DNA from: Pseudomonas asiatica
Lineage (GTDB): Bacteria > Pseudomonadota > Gammaproteobacteria > Pseudomonadales > Pseudomonadaceae
Length of the DNA stretch: 64,000 bases
Assembly: GCF_040214835.1 (NCBI RefSeq)
Contig: NZ_CP157874.1
Coordinates: forward strand, 2,856,001 to 2,920,000
Reading direction: 5' to 3'
The translations under genes and the position numbers were made by a program. Below, in pieces: positions 42,557 through 51,499 of this stretch (its first letter is position 1; each line of letters begins with the position of its first letter). Under the pieces are notes generated by a model. The model was not told the origin of the DNA. It ran no database searches and saw only the letters and a program-made list of their open reading frames with translations.

Positions 42557-44044
42557 CTATGCCCGACGTAGCGAGGCAAGCGCCTGCAGTGCACTTTGAT
42601 GACCTGAACGCACGGCGCCATCCATATACCCGGCCCAGATATCGGCAGTTTCAGTACCCGACCAGATGAGGTTGCCGCACGGCGGACGCAACGATTCGCC
42701 ATGCTCGCTCCAGAAACCTGGCGGAATCGCCGACACGCAGGTGAGGCTCCAGGGATCTGTCAGTCCCCAGTCATGATCGTGGTAGGCGACTGGCTGCAAG
42801 GCTTCCTCACCCAATGAGCGGGCGTAGATTTCCGTCAGCACCTGCTGCGCGGCCTGGTGGTCGGAGGGCAGCATGGCATTGACGACGAAGGCGTTGATCA
42901 CGCCGATTTCGCCGTTGGGTGGGGAGTTGTCCCAAGCCCATAGCAGTGGCCCCTTGACCTGCATGGTGTGGCCGTTCAGGCCCTTCTCGCGCCAGAACGG
43001 CCGCTTGTAGACCATCGCTGTCTTGCGCGCAGGGCTGTGTGCCGGCCAGGCACGCTGCAGCGCCGCGCGCCCCTCCGGCAGCGCGGGCTCGAAGCGTACC
43101 TGGTTGCACAGCGCCGGATGGATCGCGACGATGACCCGCCGGGCGCGTATCAACCCTTGGTCAGTGTGCAGCGTGACGACGTCGCGGTCCCACTCGCTGA
43201 TCGCGCGCACCGGGCAGGCCAGGCGCAGCCGGTCGCCCAACTGCTCGGCCATGCGCGTGCACAGTATCTGCGAGCCACCAACGAAGCGGGTGCCCTGGGC
43301 GCTGTCCTTGATCGAGTCCAGCTTCATGTAGTCGCAGCTTGCCGAATTGATCATCGACAGGAAGTGCAGCAGGCTCATTTTGGCCGGCGCGACGCCACAG
43401 GTGAGCATGAAGCTGGTATCCCAGCCAGACCTGTCCTCAGGCTTGATATCTTGTTGCGCCAGCCAATCACCCGCCGAGAGCTTGTCCAACTCGCTGACCT
43501 TGGAAGAAGCCCATGGTTTACCGGACGGTACCAACCTGGAGAGCTCGCTGAGCTTGGCGCCGATTCGTTCATCGGTGCCAAAGGTGCCTTGCAAGTCGAT
43601 CTCCAGTCGCCCTTCCCCCCCAAGAACCACAGTCTTCCCCTGGTAGTAGGTGGGGAACGTGTCCACTTGAAGCTCACGGGCAAGGTCGGCGACGGCCGTC
43701 TGGCCGGGCCCGATCCACTGCCCACCGACCTCGGAGATGTAGCCCGAGCCCAGGTCGTAATTGAGCACCCGACCGCCGACCCGCTCACGGGCTTCCAGCA
43801 CCTGGAATGAGCGGCACCCGGCGTTCAGCAGATCGCGGGCCGCCGTGAGCCCGGCCATGCCGGCGCCGATGATGGCAACATCCAGGATGCCCTCATCGTC
43901 GCCATGCGCAGCCGCCACAGGTTCAGCGGCGCTGGCCAGGCCGACATGCAGGCCGAGGCCGCCAACGGCCGCGGTAGCGCCAGCGAACTTCAGCAACTGC
44001 CGGCGCTTGAGATCCAATGAATTGGAGGTAGGCTTTTCAGCCAT
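42557..44044 (-). CDS. Tat-exported flavin monoamine oxidase/dehydrogenase (copy 2)
   Basis: 495 residues. The twin-arginine motif LKRRQLLKFAG (12-22) is followed by a hydrophobic stretch cut near LASAA; the FAD site GAGMAG is at 60-65; the C-terminal WSGTETADIWAGYMDGAVRSGH is almost the same as in copy 1. The two proteins are homologous along their whole length but diverged, suggesting an old duplication with different substrate specificity. Co-transcribed with its own di-heme cytochrome, it should be a dehydrogenase passing electrons to cytochrome c. Confidence 0.87.
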   Translation of the reverse strand: MAEKPTSNSLDLKRRQLLKFAGATAAVGGLGLHVGLASAAEPVAAAHGDDEGILDVAIIGAGMAGLTAARDLLNAGCRSFQVLEARERVGGRVLNYDLGSGYISEVGGQWIGPGQTAVADLARELQVDTFPTYYQGKTVVLGGEGRLEIDLQGTFGTDERIGAKLSELSRLVPSGKPWASSKVSELDKLSAGDWLAQQDIKPEDRSGWDTSFMLTCGVAPAKMSLLHFLSMINSASCDYMKLDSIKDSAQGTRFVGGSQILCTRMAEQLGDRLRLACPVRAISEWDRDVVTLHTDQGLIRARRVIVAIHPALCNQVRFEPALPEGRAALQRAWPAHSPARKTAMVYKRPFWREKGLNGHTMQVKGPLLWAWDNSPPNGEIGVINAFVVNAMLPSDHQAAQQVLTEIYARSLGEEALQPVAYHDHDWGLTDPWSLTCVSAIPPGFWSEHGESLRPPCGNLIWSGTETADIWAGYMDGAVRSGHQSALQALASLRRA

Positions 44045-44135
44045 AAAGGGAGCCTCACGCTATTGTTGTTCGATTGTGCTGCGCCACTGCGTGGCGCTTC
44101 AGGTCCAGCAAGCAAGGGATGAAGCGTTAAAATGT

Positions 44136-44852
44136 TCAGGCGCCCAGCGGCAGGCGCAGTGCCCGGTGTCGCAACTGCAACCCGAACAACACCAGCCAGA
44201 ACGGGAAGATCAGTACCACGAGCACCAGCAGGGCATTGGTCAGCGGATCAAGGGCGGCAAAGAAGCCGGAAACGAAGTACAGCCCGAAGCACCAGCCCAC
44301 CACCTTCAGCGGCAGCAGGATCGAGTTGCCCCAACCGGCATTCTTCAAATGGCGCCCCACGACGATGCCCCAGAACAGGACAACAGGGCCTTCGCACCAC
44401 CAGAGCCCGCGCTGGCTACCCACTGCAATGGTCGTCCATGCTGCCTCGGCGCCAGCTCGCACGGCCTCGCTGCCCGTCAGGTGCAATTGCGCCAGTGGGT
44501 TGAGCACCGAAAGCTGCAGGCCCGCACCGGTTACGCCAAGCACCACATAGGTGGCGATGGCCAACAGGGCCATGTCCCCGAGCGCACCTGCCTCATCGCG
44601 AAACTCGCGCCAGAAATATGCCCCCACAGCCAGCACTGGCAGGTAGAAACCCAGGATGTCGGCGAACATCGACAGCCTGAAGTACTGCCTGGCTTCAGCC
44701 GGCAGGGTCAGCATGGTCGTTCCCTGCAACGTCACGGCCATGTCACCCTGAGTGACCATGAGCATGAAACCGACATTGAGGTAGGCGAACAGTCCGCCGA
44801 TGATCGAAGCCCATGCCGTGAAACGCATGGCCTCATTCGAATAATTGTTCAT
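44136..44852 (-). CDS. polytopic inner-membrane protein of unknown function
   Basis: 238 residues and about seven spans (ASIIGGLFAYLNVGFMLMV, ILGFYLPVLAVGAYF, MALLAIATYVVLGVTGAGL, CEGPVVLFWGIVVG, LLPLKVVGWCFGLYFVSGFF, ALLVLVVLIFPFWLVLFGL). No transporter signature is evident. It lies between the PuuB-like and the Tat-exported amine oxidase genes in one operon. Together with the membrane protein at 41210 it is one of two unexplained spans-only proteins in the amine block. The sequence just upstream (GGAGATGCA) provides a ribosome site. Confidence 0.7.
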   Translation of the reverse strand: MNNYSNEAMRFTAWASIIGGLFAYLNVGFMLMVTQGDMAVTLQGTTMLTLPAEARQYFRLSMFADILGFYLPVLAVGAYFWREFRDEAGALGDMALLAIATYVVLGVTGAGLQLSVLNPLAQLHLTGSEAVRAGAEAAWTTIAVGSQRGLWWCEGPVVLFWGIVVGRHLKNAGWGNSILLPLKVVGWCFGLYFVSGFFAALDPLTNALLVLVVLIFPFWLVLFGLQLRHRALRLPLGA

Positions 44853-44916
44853 TGCATCTCCGGGGGTGATGGATCGGCAAGGCGCCGCGCCGCGATCGGC
44901 CAGCGCCTGATCGCAG

Positions 44917-46251
44917 TTACGACGCTCGTGCCCGTCGATTGAGGGCGTTGTCGAGCAGGTTTACACCCGCCAGGGCGGCCTTTACCGCGCACCACTGCAA
45001 AGGTTCAGGAAGCGTCGAGGGGGTCTTGTGGCGCAGCGCCGTGAGCAAGGGCTGCTCGATGCCGCCGATACGTTCCGCCAGCAGGAAACCGATCAGCGAT
45101 TGGGTGCCAACGCCATGTCCCGAGCAACCAGCCGTGTAGTAGATATTGCTGTGCGGCCCGGTTTCACCAACCACCGGCAAGGCGTCGTAAGCAAGGCTTA
45201 TATAGCCGCTCCAGCACTTGTCGATCGCCACGTCGCGCAATGACGGGAAACGGTCGTCCAGGGCTTGCCTCAACGCGGCGTACGCCGCCCGGTCCGGCTC
45301 GTTCGGGGTCTGTGAGCCGTAGGCATAACCCAGTTGCTTGGTGGTTATCAGGAGGGTGTTGCGTGCGGTCAGGCGGTGGCTCTCCATGGTCCAGTGGGGG
45401 GTCACGATGCCCTCCCGGCCCTGCCAACCCAAGGACTGCAGTTGCGCAGCGGACAGCGGCTGTGTCTCGATGGCCGAGACCCGCAGTGGCGTGACCTTGT
45501 CGCGCAGCAAACCCAGTTGCGGCGTGTAGGCATTGGTGGCCAGGACCATGACCGGCGCGCTTGCCGAGCCTTTCCCGGTACGGCAGGTAATGGTTGGGCC
45601 GTCACTGTAGGACAGCAGCCTGGTCTGTTCGAACAAGCGAACACCAGCCTGCAATGCCGCGCGGCGCAAGCCCATCACGTACTTGCCGGGATCGAGCGTG
45701 CCACCGTGCTGAATGCAACCGAAAAGGAACGCAGGCGGAATACCGCGAGCGCGCATTTCATCGCGATCCACAAATCGAGTGACCGAGCCCAGCTCCTGTC
45801 CCAGCGCCATGCTGTGGCGCAGTCTCTTTTCCTGCGAGGGATGGATGACGGCACGGATGACACCGCTGGGCAGGTAATCGCAATCGATGGCCAGCTCACC
45901 CAGCCGTCGTTCCACGTAGGCCACGCCTTCATCGTAGAAGGACACGACCTTGCTGGCCTGTTCCACGCCGAGCCGCTTGTGGAACAGTTCGAACTCGACG
46001 CCCATGCTGCCGGCAAGGTAGCCGGCATTGCGACCGCTGGCGCCGAAGCCTGCAAATGCCTGTTCGAGGACCACCACGCTGGCACCGAGCGCGGTGAGCT
46101 CCAGGGCAGTAGACAGCCCGGCGAAGCCCGCGCCGACGATGATCACATCGGCATTGATGTCATCCCCAAGCTCCGGCTGCAGATCGTCTGGCTGTTCGAC
46201 CCATCCGCCGAGAAGGCGGAACTTGTCAACGTTGCTGCTGAGCTCGGACAT
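44917..46251 (-). CDS. FAD-dependent amine oxidase, PuuB/DAO type
   Basis: 444 residues. ADVIIVGAGFAGLSTALEL (34-52) binds FAD; FGASGRNAGYLAGSMG and the C-terminal YYTAGCSGHGVGTQSLIGFLLAE are typical of the gamma-glutamylputrescine oxidase/D-amino-acid oxidase family. No signal peptide is present, so it is cytosolic, unlike the two Tat-exported oxidases. It likely acts on a secondary amine or amino acid formed after uptake. CGGAGG lies six bases before the ATG, and shared operator 4 is 59 bp upstream; it is the first gene of the minus-strand operon. Confidence 0.85.
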   Translation of the reverse strand: MSELSSNVDKFRLLGGWVEQPDDLQPELGDDINADVIIVGAGFAGLSTALELTALGASVVVLEQAFAGFGASGRNAGYLAGSMGVEFELFHKRLGVEQASKVVSFYDEGVAYVERRLGELAIDCDYLPSGVIRAVIHPSQEKRLRHSMALGQELGSVTRFVDRDEMRARGIPPAFLFGCIQHGGTLDPGKYVMGLRRAALQAGVRLFEQTRLLSYSDGPTITCRTGKGSASAPVMVLATNAYTPQLGLLRDKVTPLRVSAIETQPLSAAQLQSLGWQGREGIVTPHWTMESHRLTARNTLLITTKQLGYAYGSQTPNEPDRAAYAALRQALDDRFPSLRDVAIDKCWSGYISLAYDALPVVGETGPHSNIYYTAGCSGHGVGTQSLIGFLLAERIGGIEQPLLTALRHKTPSTLPEPLQWCAVKAALAGVNLLDNALNRRARAS

Positions 46252-46309
46252 GGTTTGCCTCCGAAAAATTTGTTGTTGTTTCGCCAGACTCTACTGCTGC
46301 GCCCTATTT

Positions 46310-46329
46310 AACGCAACAGTTGTTATGTT
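46310..46329. promoter_or_regulatory. shared operator, site 4, with promoter (PuuB-like operon)
   Basis: AACGCAAC-AGTT-GTTATGTT: on the minus strand it reads AACATAAC-AACT-GTTGCGTT, almost the same as site 3. TTGCGT (46311-46316 complement) serves as the -35 box and TAGAGT (46288-46293 complement) as the -10, with 17 bp between. This is the same geometry as at site 3. Confidence 0.78.
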
Positions 46330-46384
46330 GTTTTTTACACGTATTCGTCATCACATATGGAACGCTATTCGCCGGCATGAATAA

Positions 46385-46420
46385 GCCCGGCCGCACCGCT
46401 TGAGGACGGTCCGACCGGGC
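46385..46420 (-). terminator. Rho-independent terminator after the envelope operon
   Basis: GCCCGG (46385-46390) pairs with CCGGGC (46415-46420), with further weak pairing inside; on the minus strand the stem is followed by TTATTC. It directly follows the stop of the YCF48-like gene and separates it from operator 4. Confidence 0.7.
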
Positions 46421-46424
46421 GGGG

Positions 46425-47402
46425 TCAGCGAGGGTTTCGACCTGAAGGCGTTTCGCTCACGCCATGGCGGGAAAACAGTAACGGCTGGCCGTCACCCAGC
46501 ATGAGTGCTGCAGTAAGCGAGACGCCGTCGCCGCTAAGCGTCTCGTCGAAGCTGGCGCCGCCGTCCTGGCTGTTAACCAGCAGGCCGTCAAGACCTGCCA
46601 CCAGTACGTGCGTGCCCTCTGCCTGTATGGCGGTAATCGAGCTACGACTGTTCAGAGGTATGCGCTGCCACGCACTTGCGTCCGGCGTGCCGCGCAACAA
46701 GGTACCGCGTTGCCCGCCTACCAGCAGACGGCCATCCGGCAGCACGGCACCACTCCACAGCGAGCCCTGGTAGCCGGTGTCCAGGTAACGCCAGGTCTTG
46801 CCCCGGTCATCCGAGCGCAGCAACTTGCCATGCTCGGCGGTGGCATAGACTGCCCCCTGCCCATCGCCGAACAGGCTCAACAGGTTCAGGTCGGCGCGAC
46901 TGGCACCAGGCTGCGGTTGCAAGGTGCGTTCGGTCCAGGTTACCCCGCCGTCGTCGGTTGTCAGTATCAACGACCACAGCCCTACCGCCACGCCCTGCTG
47001 GCGATCGAAGAAGTGCACGGCGAACAGCGGGCGGTCGACATCGCTGTCGATGCGCTGCACCGCCCAGGTTTCTCCGCCATCACTACTGGCCAGGATCGCG
47101 CCCCAGTGGCCAACGGCCCAGCCGTTGCTGGTATCGACGAAGCTGACACTGGTCAACGTGCTCGACAAGGGTACGCCGTGGGCCTGCCGGTAGCTGCGCC
47201 CATGGTCGTCGGAAAGCAGCACGATGCCATGGTCACCGACGGCCACCACCCGCTCCCCCGCTTTGCCCGCACCCAGCATCATGGCCTGCGGGGCATTGCT
47301 GGCAGGTGCCACCGGTACCGCTTTCAGCCCCGCGGCCCAGGGCGCGACCATTGGCATGGCCGCTAGCAAGGCGATGCCCACGACCCGTTTCAGGTAATGC
47401 AT
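46425..47402 (-). CDS. YCF48/BNR-repeat exported protein
   Basis: 325 residues with a signal (VVGIALLAAMPMVAPWAAG). Asp-box-like repeats recur about every 45 residues: LSDDHGRSYR, SSDGGETWAV, TTDDGGVTWTE, RSDDRGKTWRY, NSQDGGASF, forming a beta-propeller. In bacteria such genes lie beside MMPL-type RND and DUF1302/DUF1329 genes, as here, and are thought to assist transport of hydrophobic substrates at the envelope; the mechanism is unknown. It is 10 bp after the MMPL gene and is the last of its operon. Confidence 0.87.
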   Translation of the reverse strand: MHYLKRVVGIALLAAMPMVAPWAAGLKAVPVAPASNAPQAMMLGAGKAGERVVAVGDHGIVLLSDDHGRSYRQAHGVPLSSTLTSVSFVDTSNGWAVGHWGAILASSDGGETWAVQRIDSDVDRPLFAVHFFDRQQGVAVGLWSLILTTDDGGVTWTERTLQPQPGASRADLNLLSLFGDGQGAVYATAEHGKLLRSDDRGKTWRYLDTGYQGSLWSGAVLPDGRLLVGGQRGTLLRGTPDASAWQRIPLNSRSSITAIQAEGTHVLVAGLDGLLVNSQDGGASFDETLSGDGVSLTAALMLGDGQPLLFSRHGVSETPSGRNPR

Positions 47403-47412
47403 GTCATTCTCC

Positions 47413-49815
47413 TCAATGGGTCAGCGCGCCGACCATGCGCACCGGGCGCTTGCGTGGGAACACCCGCTCCAGCCAGACAGCGAACGCTGGCAGCACCGTC
47501 ATGGCCATGACCATGTTGACCATGAACATGAAGGCCAGCAGCTTCCCCATGTCAGCCTGGAACTTGAGCTCGGAAAACGACCAGGTAGCCACGCCGACCG
47601 CTAGCGTGAGCGCAGTGAAGATGGTCGCGATCCCGACTTCGCGCAGGGCGCAGGCCACCGCGGTGGCGATGGGTTGGCCATGGGCCTGGTGCAGCTGGAT
47701 GCGGTTGTAGATGTAGAACGCGTAGTCGACACCGATGCCCACCGCAAGGACCATCACCGGCAGGGTGGCGATGGTCAGGCCGATCTGCAGCTCCTTCATG
47801 AACCAGTAACCGATGAAGGTGCCGAGGGTCAGCGGCAAACAGCACACCAGCACCGCCCTGAGGTCGCGGTAGACGATCAACACCAACAAGGCGATCGCGG
47901 CATAGACATAGAGCAGCATCGGCGTCTCACTCTTCTCGACCTCCTCGTTGATCGCCGCGATCACCCCGGCGTTGCCTGACGCCAGGCGCACGGCGATGCC
48001 GTCCTGTGGGTAGGCCGTGCGGAAAGTCTTCACTGCATCGATCACGCGGGAGATGGTGGTGGCCTTGTGGTCAGCCAGGTACAGGTGCACCGCGGTCATG
48101 CTGCAATCGGTGCGCATCAGGCCAGGCAAGCGCCCCACCTCGGCGGCCAGAGACGAATAGTTCATCGGGTCGATGGGCACCGCGCTCATCTTCGGGTTGC
48201 CCTCGTTGTAGCCCTCGTTGAACTGGCGCATCGCTGATGAGAACGACGCCACCGAGAGCACTCCGGGCACCCCTTCCATGGTCCAGACGAAGCGGTCCTG
48301 ATATTGCCCCAGCGCGGTATCCTCGCAAGCATTGGCGCTGCCATCCGGCCCTGACCGGACCTCGAAGACCACGCTCAGCCAATCGAGGCCGATGTCATAA
48401 TTGCTGGCTATGGCCACTGCATCGCGATTGAAGCGTGAATCCTCCCGCAGCTCCGGTGCCCCAGCCTGAAGCGAGCCGACCACACGGTCGTGGCTTTGCC
48501 ATACAGCCATGACGAATACGGCCACGGCAACCACTAGCACCCAGCGGGCGTTGCGCCAGTCCGCCAGCCTCGCCAGGCCCTCCAGCCAGCGCGACCGCCG
48601 TTGGCGCGACACTTCCTCGGCAGCGGCATAGCGTGCATCGACCTTCAGCATCGAAGCCACCAACGGCAGCATCACCAGGTTGGTGACGATTTTGTAGGCG
48701 ACGCCGAGAGAGGCCGTGATCGCCAGTTCGCGGACCATGGGGATCGGGATCAGCAGCAGGGTGACGAAGGACACCAAAGCGGTAACCAACGCCAAGGTGC
48801 CGGGTATCAGCAGCCCGCGGAAGCTGGAGCGGGCAGCCTGCGCGACTGGCTTGCCATCGGCGATTTCGCGGACGATGTAGTTGATCTGCTGGACACCGTG
48901 GGAAACACCAATGGCGAAGACCAGGAACGGCACCAGCACCGCCAGCGGATCGAGGCCATAGCCCAACAGGCGCAAGCTACCGAATTGCCAGACCAGCGAG
49001 GTCAACGAGCAACCCAGCGCGAGCAGCGTGAAGCGCACTGAGTGGCAGTACCAGTACACCGCCGCCGCCGTCAGTAGCAAGGCCAGCAAGCAGAACTCCA
49101 GCACCGCTGCCGCGCCATCGGCGATATCACCAATCTGCTTGGCGAAACCGATCAGCTGGATCTCGAAGTCGGCATCCTCGAACGGCTGTCGTAATTGCTG
49201 CTCCAGCACACGGTTGTAGGCCACATAGTCCAGGCGCTGCCCATTGACATCGTATTCGTTGAGCTCGGCAGTGATCATCGCACTGGTCTGGTCCCTGGAA
49301 ACCAGGGTACCGATATACCCGCCCTGAGCGGTGGAGTCAGCGATGCGCCCGATGATGGTGGCATCCAGCCGCTCGGGGGTCACAGTTCCCGGCACCAACG
49401 GATCGGCACGAAAGCCCTCCTCCGTGATTTCGTTGACGAAGGCGTTCGGCGTCCAGAGGGAGCGCACACTGCTGCGCGAAACGCTGGGCAGGAACGTGAC
49501 TGCCTGAGTAACATCAGCCAACCGCCGCAAGCCCGCTTCGCTCCATATGCTGCCGTTGCGTGCCTTGACCACGATGGTCAAACGGTTCGCGCCAAGCAGG
49601 TCGCCGCGGTATTGCTTGAATGTCTCGACGTACTCATGGCCAATCGGCAACTGCTTCTCGAACCCGGCGTCCATGCGCAGTTGCACGGCGAACCAGGCCA
49701 TACCCAGGGTGAACAGCGCGAGTATCGCCAGCACCCAGCCGCGGTGCCCGAACAACCAGGCCTCGGTGCACGCCAACGGGCCGCGCGATTGTGTTTCCTT
49801 GATCTGAATAGACAT
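47413..49815 (-). CDS. MMPL-family RND transporter
   Basis: 800 residues from the ATG at 49815 (GAGG upstream). Two repeats of one span, a periplasmic loop and five spans are visible: ILALFTLGMAWFAVQL, LLLTAAAVYWYC, VLVPFLVFAIGVSHGVQQ in the first half; YVYAAIALLVLIVYRDLRAVLVCC, VMVLAVGIGVDYAFYIYNRI in the second. The paired Asp residues (GIGVDYAFYIYNRI) occur in MMPL proton relays. Such proteins move lipids or hydrophobic molecules. It is the third gene of DUF1329-DUF1302-MMPL-YCF48, which suggests uptake or distribution of a lipophilic growth substrate. Confidence 0.88.
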   Translation of the reverse strand: MSIQIKETQSRGPLACTEAWLFGHRGWVLAILALFTLGMAWFAVQLRMDAGFEKQLPIGHEYVETFKQYRGDLLGANRLTIVVKARNGSIWSEAGLRRLADVTQAVTFLPSVSRSSVRSLWTPNAFVNEITEEGFRADPLVPGTVTPERLDATIIGRIADSTAQGGYIGTLVSRDQTSAMITAELNEYDVNGQRLDYVAYNRVLEQQLRQPFEDADFEIQLIGFAKQIGDIADGAAAVLEFCLLALLLTAAAVYWYCHSVRFTLLALGCSLTSLVWQFGSLRLLGYGLDPLAVLVPFLVFAIGVSHGVQQINYIVREIADGKPVAQAARSSFRGLLIPGTLALVTALVSFVTLLLIPIPMVRELAITASLGVAYKIVTNLVMLPLVASMLKVDARYAAAEEVSRQRRSRWLEGLARLADWRNARWVLVVAVAVFVMAVWQSHDRVVGSLQAGAPELREDSRFNRDAVAIASNYDIGLDWLSVVFEVRSGPDGSANACEDTALGQYQDRFVWTMEGVPGVLSVASFSSAMRQFNEGYNEGNPKMSAVPIDPMNYSSLAAEVGRLPGLMRTDCSMTAVHLYLADHKATTISRVIDAVKTFRTAYPQDGIAVRLASGNAGVIAAINEEVEKSETPMLLYVYAAIALLVLIVYRDLRAVLVCCLPLTLGTFIGYWFMKELQIGLTIATLPVMVLAVGIGVDYAFYIYNRIQLHQAHGQPIATAVACALREVGIATIFTALTLAVGVATWSFSELKFQADMGKLLAFMFMVNMVMAMTVLPAFAVWLERVFPRKRPVRMVGALTH

Positions 49816-49829
49816 GTTCACAGCAGGCC

Positions 49830-51476
49830 TCACAGGGTGCGCGAAACGACGACACCTACGTAATCGCGATCACGGAACAACTGGTCATAGGGGGTGTCGC
49901 CGCCCATGAACTTGGCGTAGTTGAACGACACCTGCCAACTGGCCGGGTTACGCACGAAGTTGAGGTAAAGGTTCATGCTGCTGGCGTCTTCGGTGAATGT
50001 CGCCGAGAGGTTGGGAGTCCGCCCCCCGAGGGAACGCGAATAGAAGATCCCTGGCGTCACCTGCCAGCCTGGAACCAAGGTGCCGTCGTAGGTGAGGCTG
50101 AAGTCCAGGTTGATCCCGGATGAGGTCTTGTCACCGCGAGCCTTCGGCGCCATCGCAGGGTCCAGCTGCCAGGTATTGCCACCGGCGGCGATGATTTCGC
50201 CGTCATAGCTGCGGTGCAGCCCCGGGTATTTGATGACCACCAACTCGGTCAGCAACGTGCCTGTGCTGGCGCCGGTGAAATCGAGCAGCGTGGGCGAGTT
50301 GGACGGCGTCATGCTGTAAAGCCCGGTGAGGTGCCACTGGAACTTCTTCTCGTCCTTCCAGCACTTGCCGCCATTGTTGCTGCACAAATCCAGCACCGGG
50401 TTGAGCGGCACTGCGTCCTTGGGCCGGTAGGACAGCTCGGTACCCACCGCCCAATCGCCGATCGGCATGTTCGCGCTGATGCCGTAGAGCATGCGGTCTT
50501 CCGGATACTCCCACTTCTGCGCCACGGCGAAGGTGTCCGGGTCCAGCAGACGCATCGTCAGCGATGGCAGCTTGTCGTGGTAGCGCAATACGTACAAGCC
50601 GACGTTCAGGTCGCTGTCCTGGGGCTGCCAGCGTAGCGAAAGGCCCCATTGCCCGCTGTCGCGGGCGTCCTTGTCATCGAACCCGTAGGTCTTCATCCCG
50701 CTGCCTAGCGCTGAGGTGTAGGACCAGTAGCTGCCAACCGGTGGCACCTCGCTCTTGTTCCAGGCGAACTGGTAATAGGCCTCGATGTTGACCCCGCTAC
50801 CGAGGCCCGATGCCAGGCTCAGCATCGGTGCCGGGAGCACCGCTTCCTTCAATTGCACGCCAGGGCGCGACAGCGCCTGGATGTCGTAGGCGTTGGTGTT
50901 GTTGATACCGCCGAGCACGAACAGGCTCTCGCCCCAGTTGATCACCTGGTTACCCAGGCGGGCGCGAACCCGCTGCTCACCGACATCGAAGCCCTTGCTC
51001 ACCCAAAGGTCGAGCAGGCGCGCCTTGAATTCCAGGTCATCGCGGGCGGCACTGGTCAGCCCGTCCTTGCCGACGCCATCAGGGGTGTAGAACGACAAAG
51101 CGCCGCTGGTATCGGTGGCTGCAAAATCCCGGATCCAACTGCCGCGTGCCATGAAAGTAAAGTCTTCCGGCATCTTCAGCAGCAGTTCATGGGTGCCTTT
51201 GAGGTAATGGGTAAACAAGTCACCCTTGTCGTAGTTGAGGTCGCCCTGGTCGCCGATACCGGAGGTCTGTGCCAGGCACCCGCTGGGCGGATGATGCCCG
51301 CTGGTGCCCTGGTTGATCAGGTTGCAACCCTGGGACTCGGTGCGGATACCCATACCGTAGGAAATCGTCGAATCGAACGAGCCCCTGATGGTCTCGGTCT
51401 CGAAAGTGAACCCCATTGCCAGGGGAGTCATGCACGCAATAGCAAGGCCTGAAGCTTTTGTGATTGTTGTTTTCAT
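49830..51476 (-). CDS. DUF1302 outer-membrane beta-barrel protein
   Basis: 548 residues. The ATG at 51476 begins a signal (MKTTITKASGLAIACMTPLAMGF). The mature sequence has GSFDSTISYGMGIRTESQ at its start, alternating amphipathic strands and a C-terminal Leu after VGVVVSRTL, as in outer-membrane barrels. DUF1302 proteins are porin-like and are repeatedly found with DUF1329 in clusters for steroid, terpene and hydrocarbon metabolism. It is 24 bp from the DUF1329 stop, and its own stop lies 14 bp before the MMPL start. Confidence 0.87.
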   Translation of the reverse strand: MKTTITKASGLAIACMTPLAMGFTFETETIRGSFDSTISYGMGIRTESQGCNLINQGTSGHHPPSGCLAQTSGIGDQGDLNYDKGDLFTHYLKGTHELLLKMPEDFTFMARGSWIRDFAATDTSGALSFYTPDGVGKDGLTSAARDDLEFKARLLDLWVSKGFDVGEQRVRARLGNQVINWGESLFVLGGINNTNAYDIQALSRPGVQLKEAVLPAPMLSLASGLGSGVNIEAYYQFAWNKSEVPPVGSYWSYTSALGSGMKTYGFDDKDARDSGQWGLSLRWQPQDSDLNVGLYVLRYHDKLPSLTMRLLDPDTFAVAQKWEYPEDRMLYGISANMPIGDWAVGTELSYRPKDAVPLNPVLDLCSNNGGKCWKDEKKFQWHLTGLYSMTPSNSPTLLDFTGASTGTLLTELVVIKYPGLHRSYDGEIIAAGGNTWQLDPAMAPKARGDKTSSGINLDFSLTYDGTLVPGWQVTPGIFYSRSLGGRTPNLSATFTEDASSMNLYLNFVRNPASWQVSFNYAKFMGGDTPYDQLFRDRDYVGVVVSRTL

Positions 51477-51499
51477 GTCGGCGCTCGAAGTGGGGAAGT

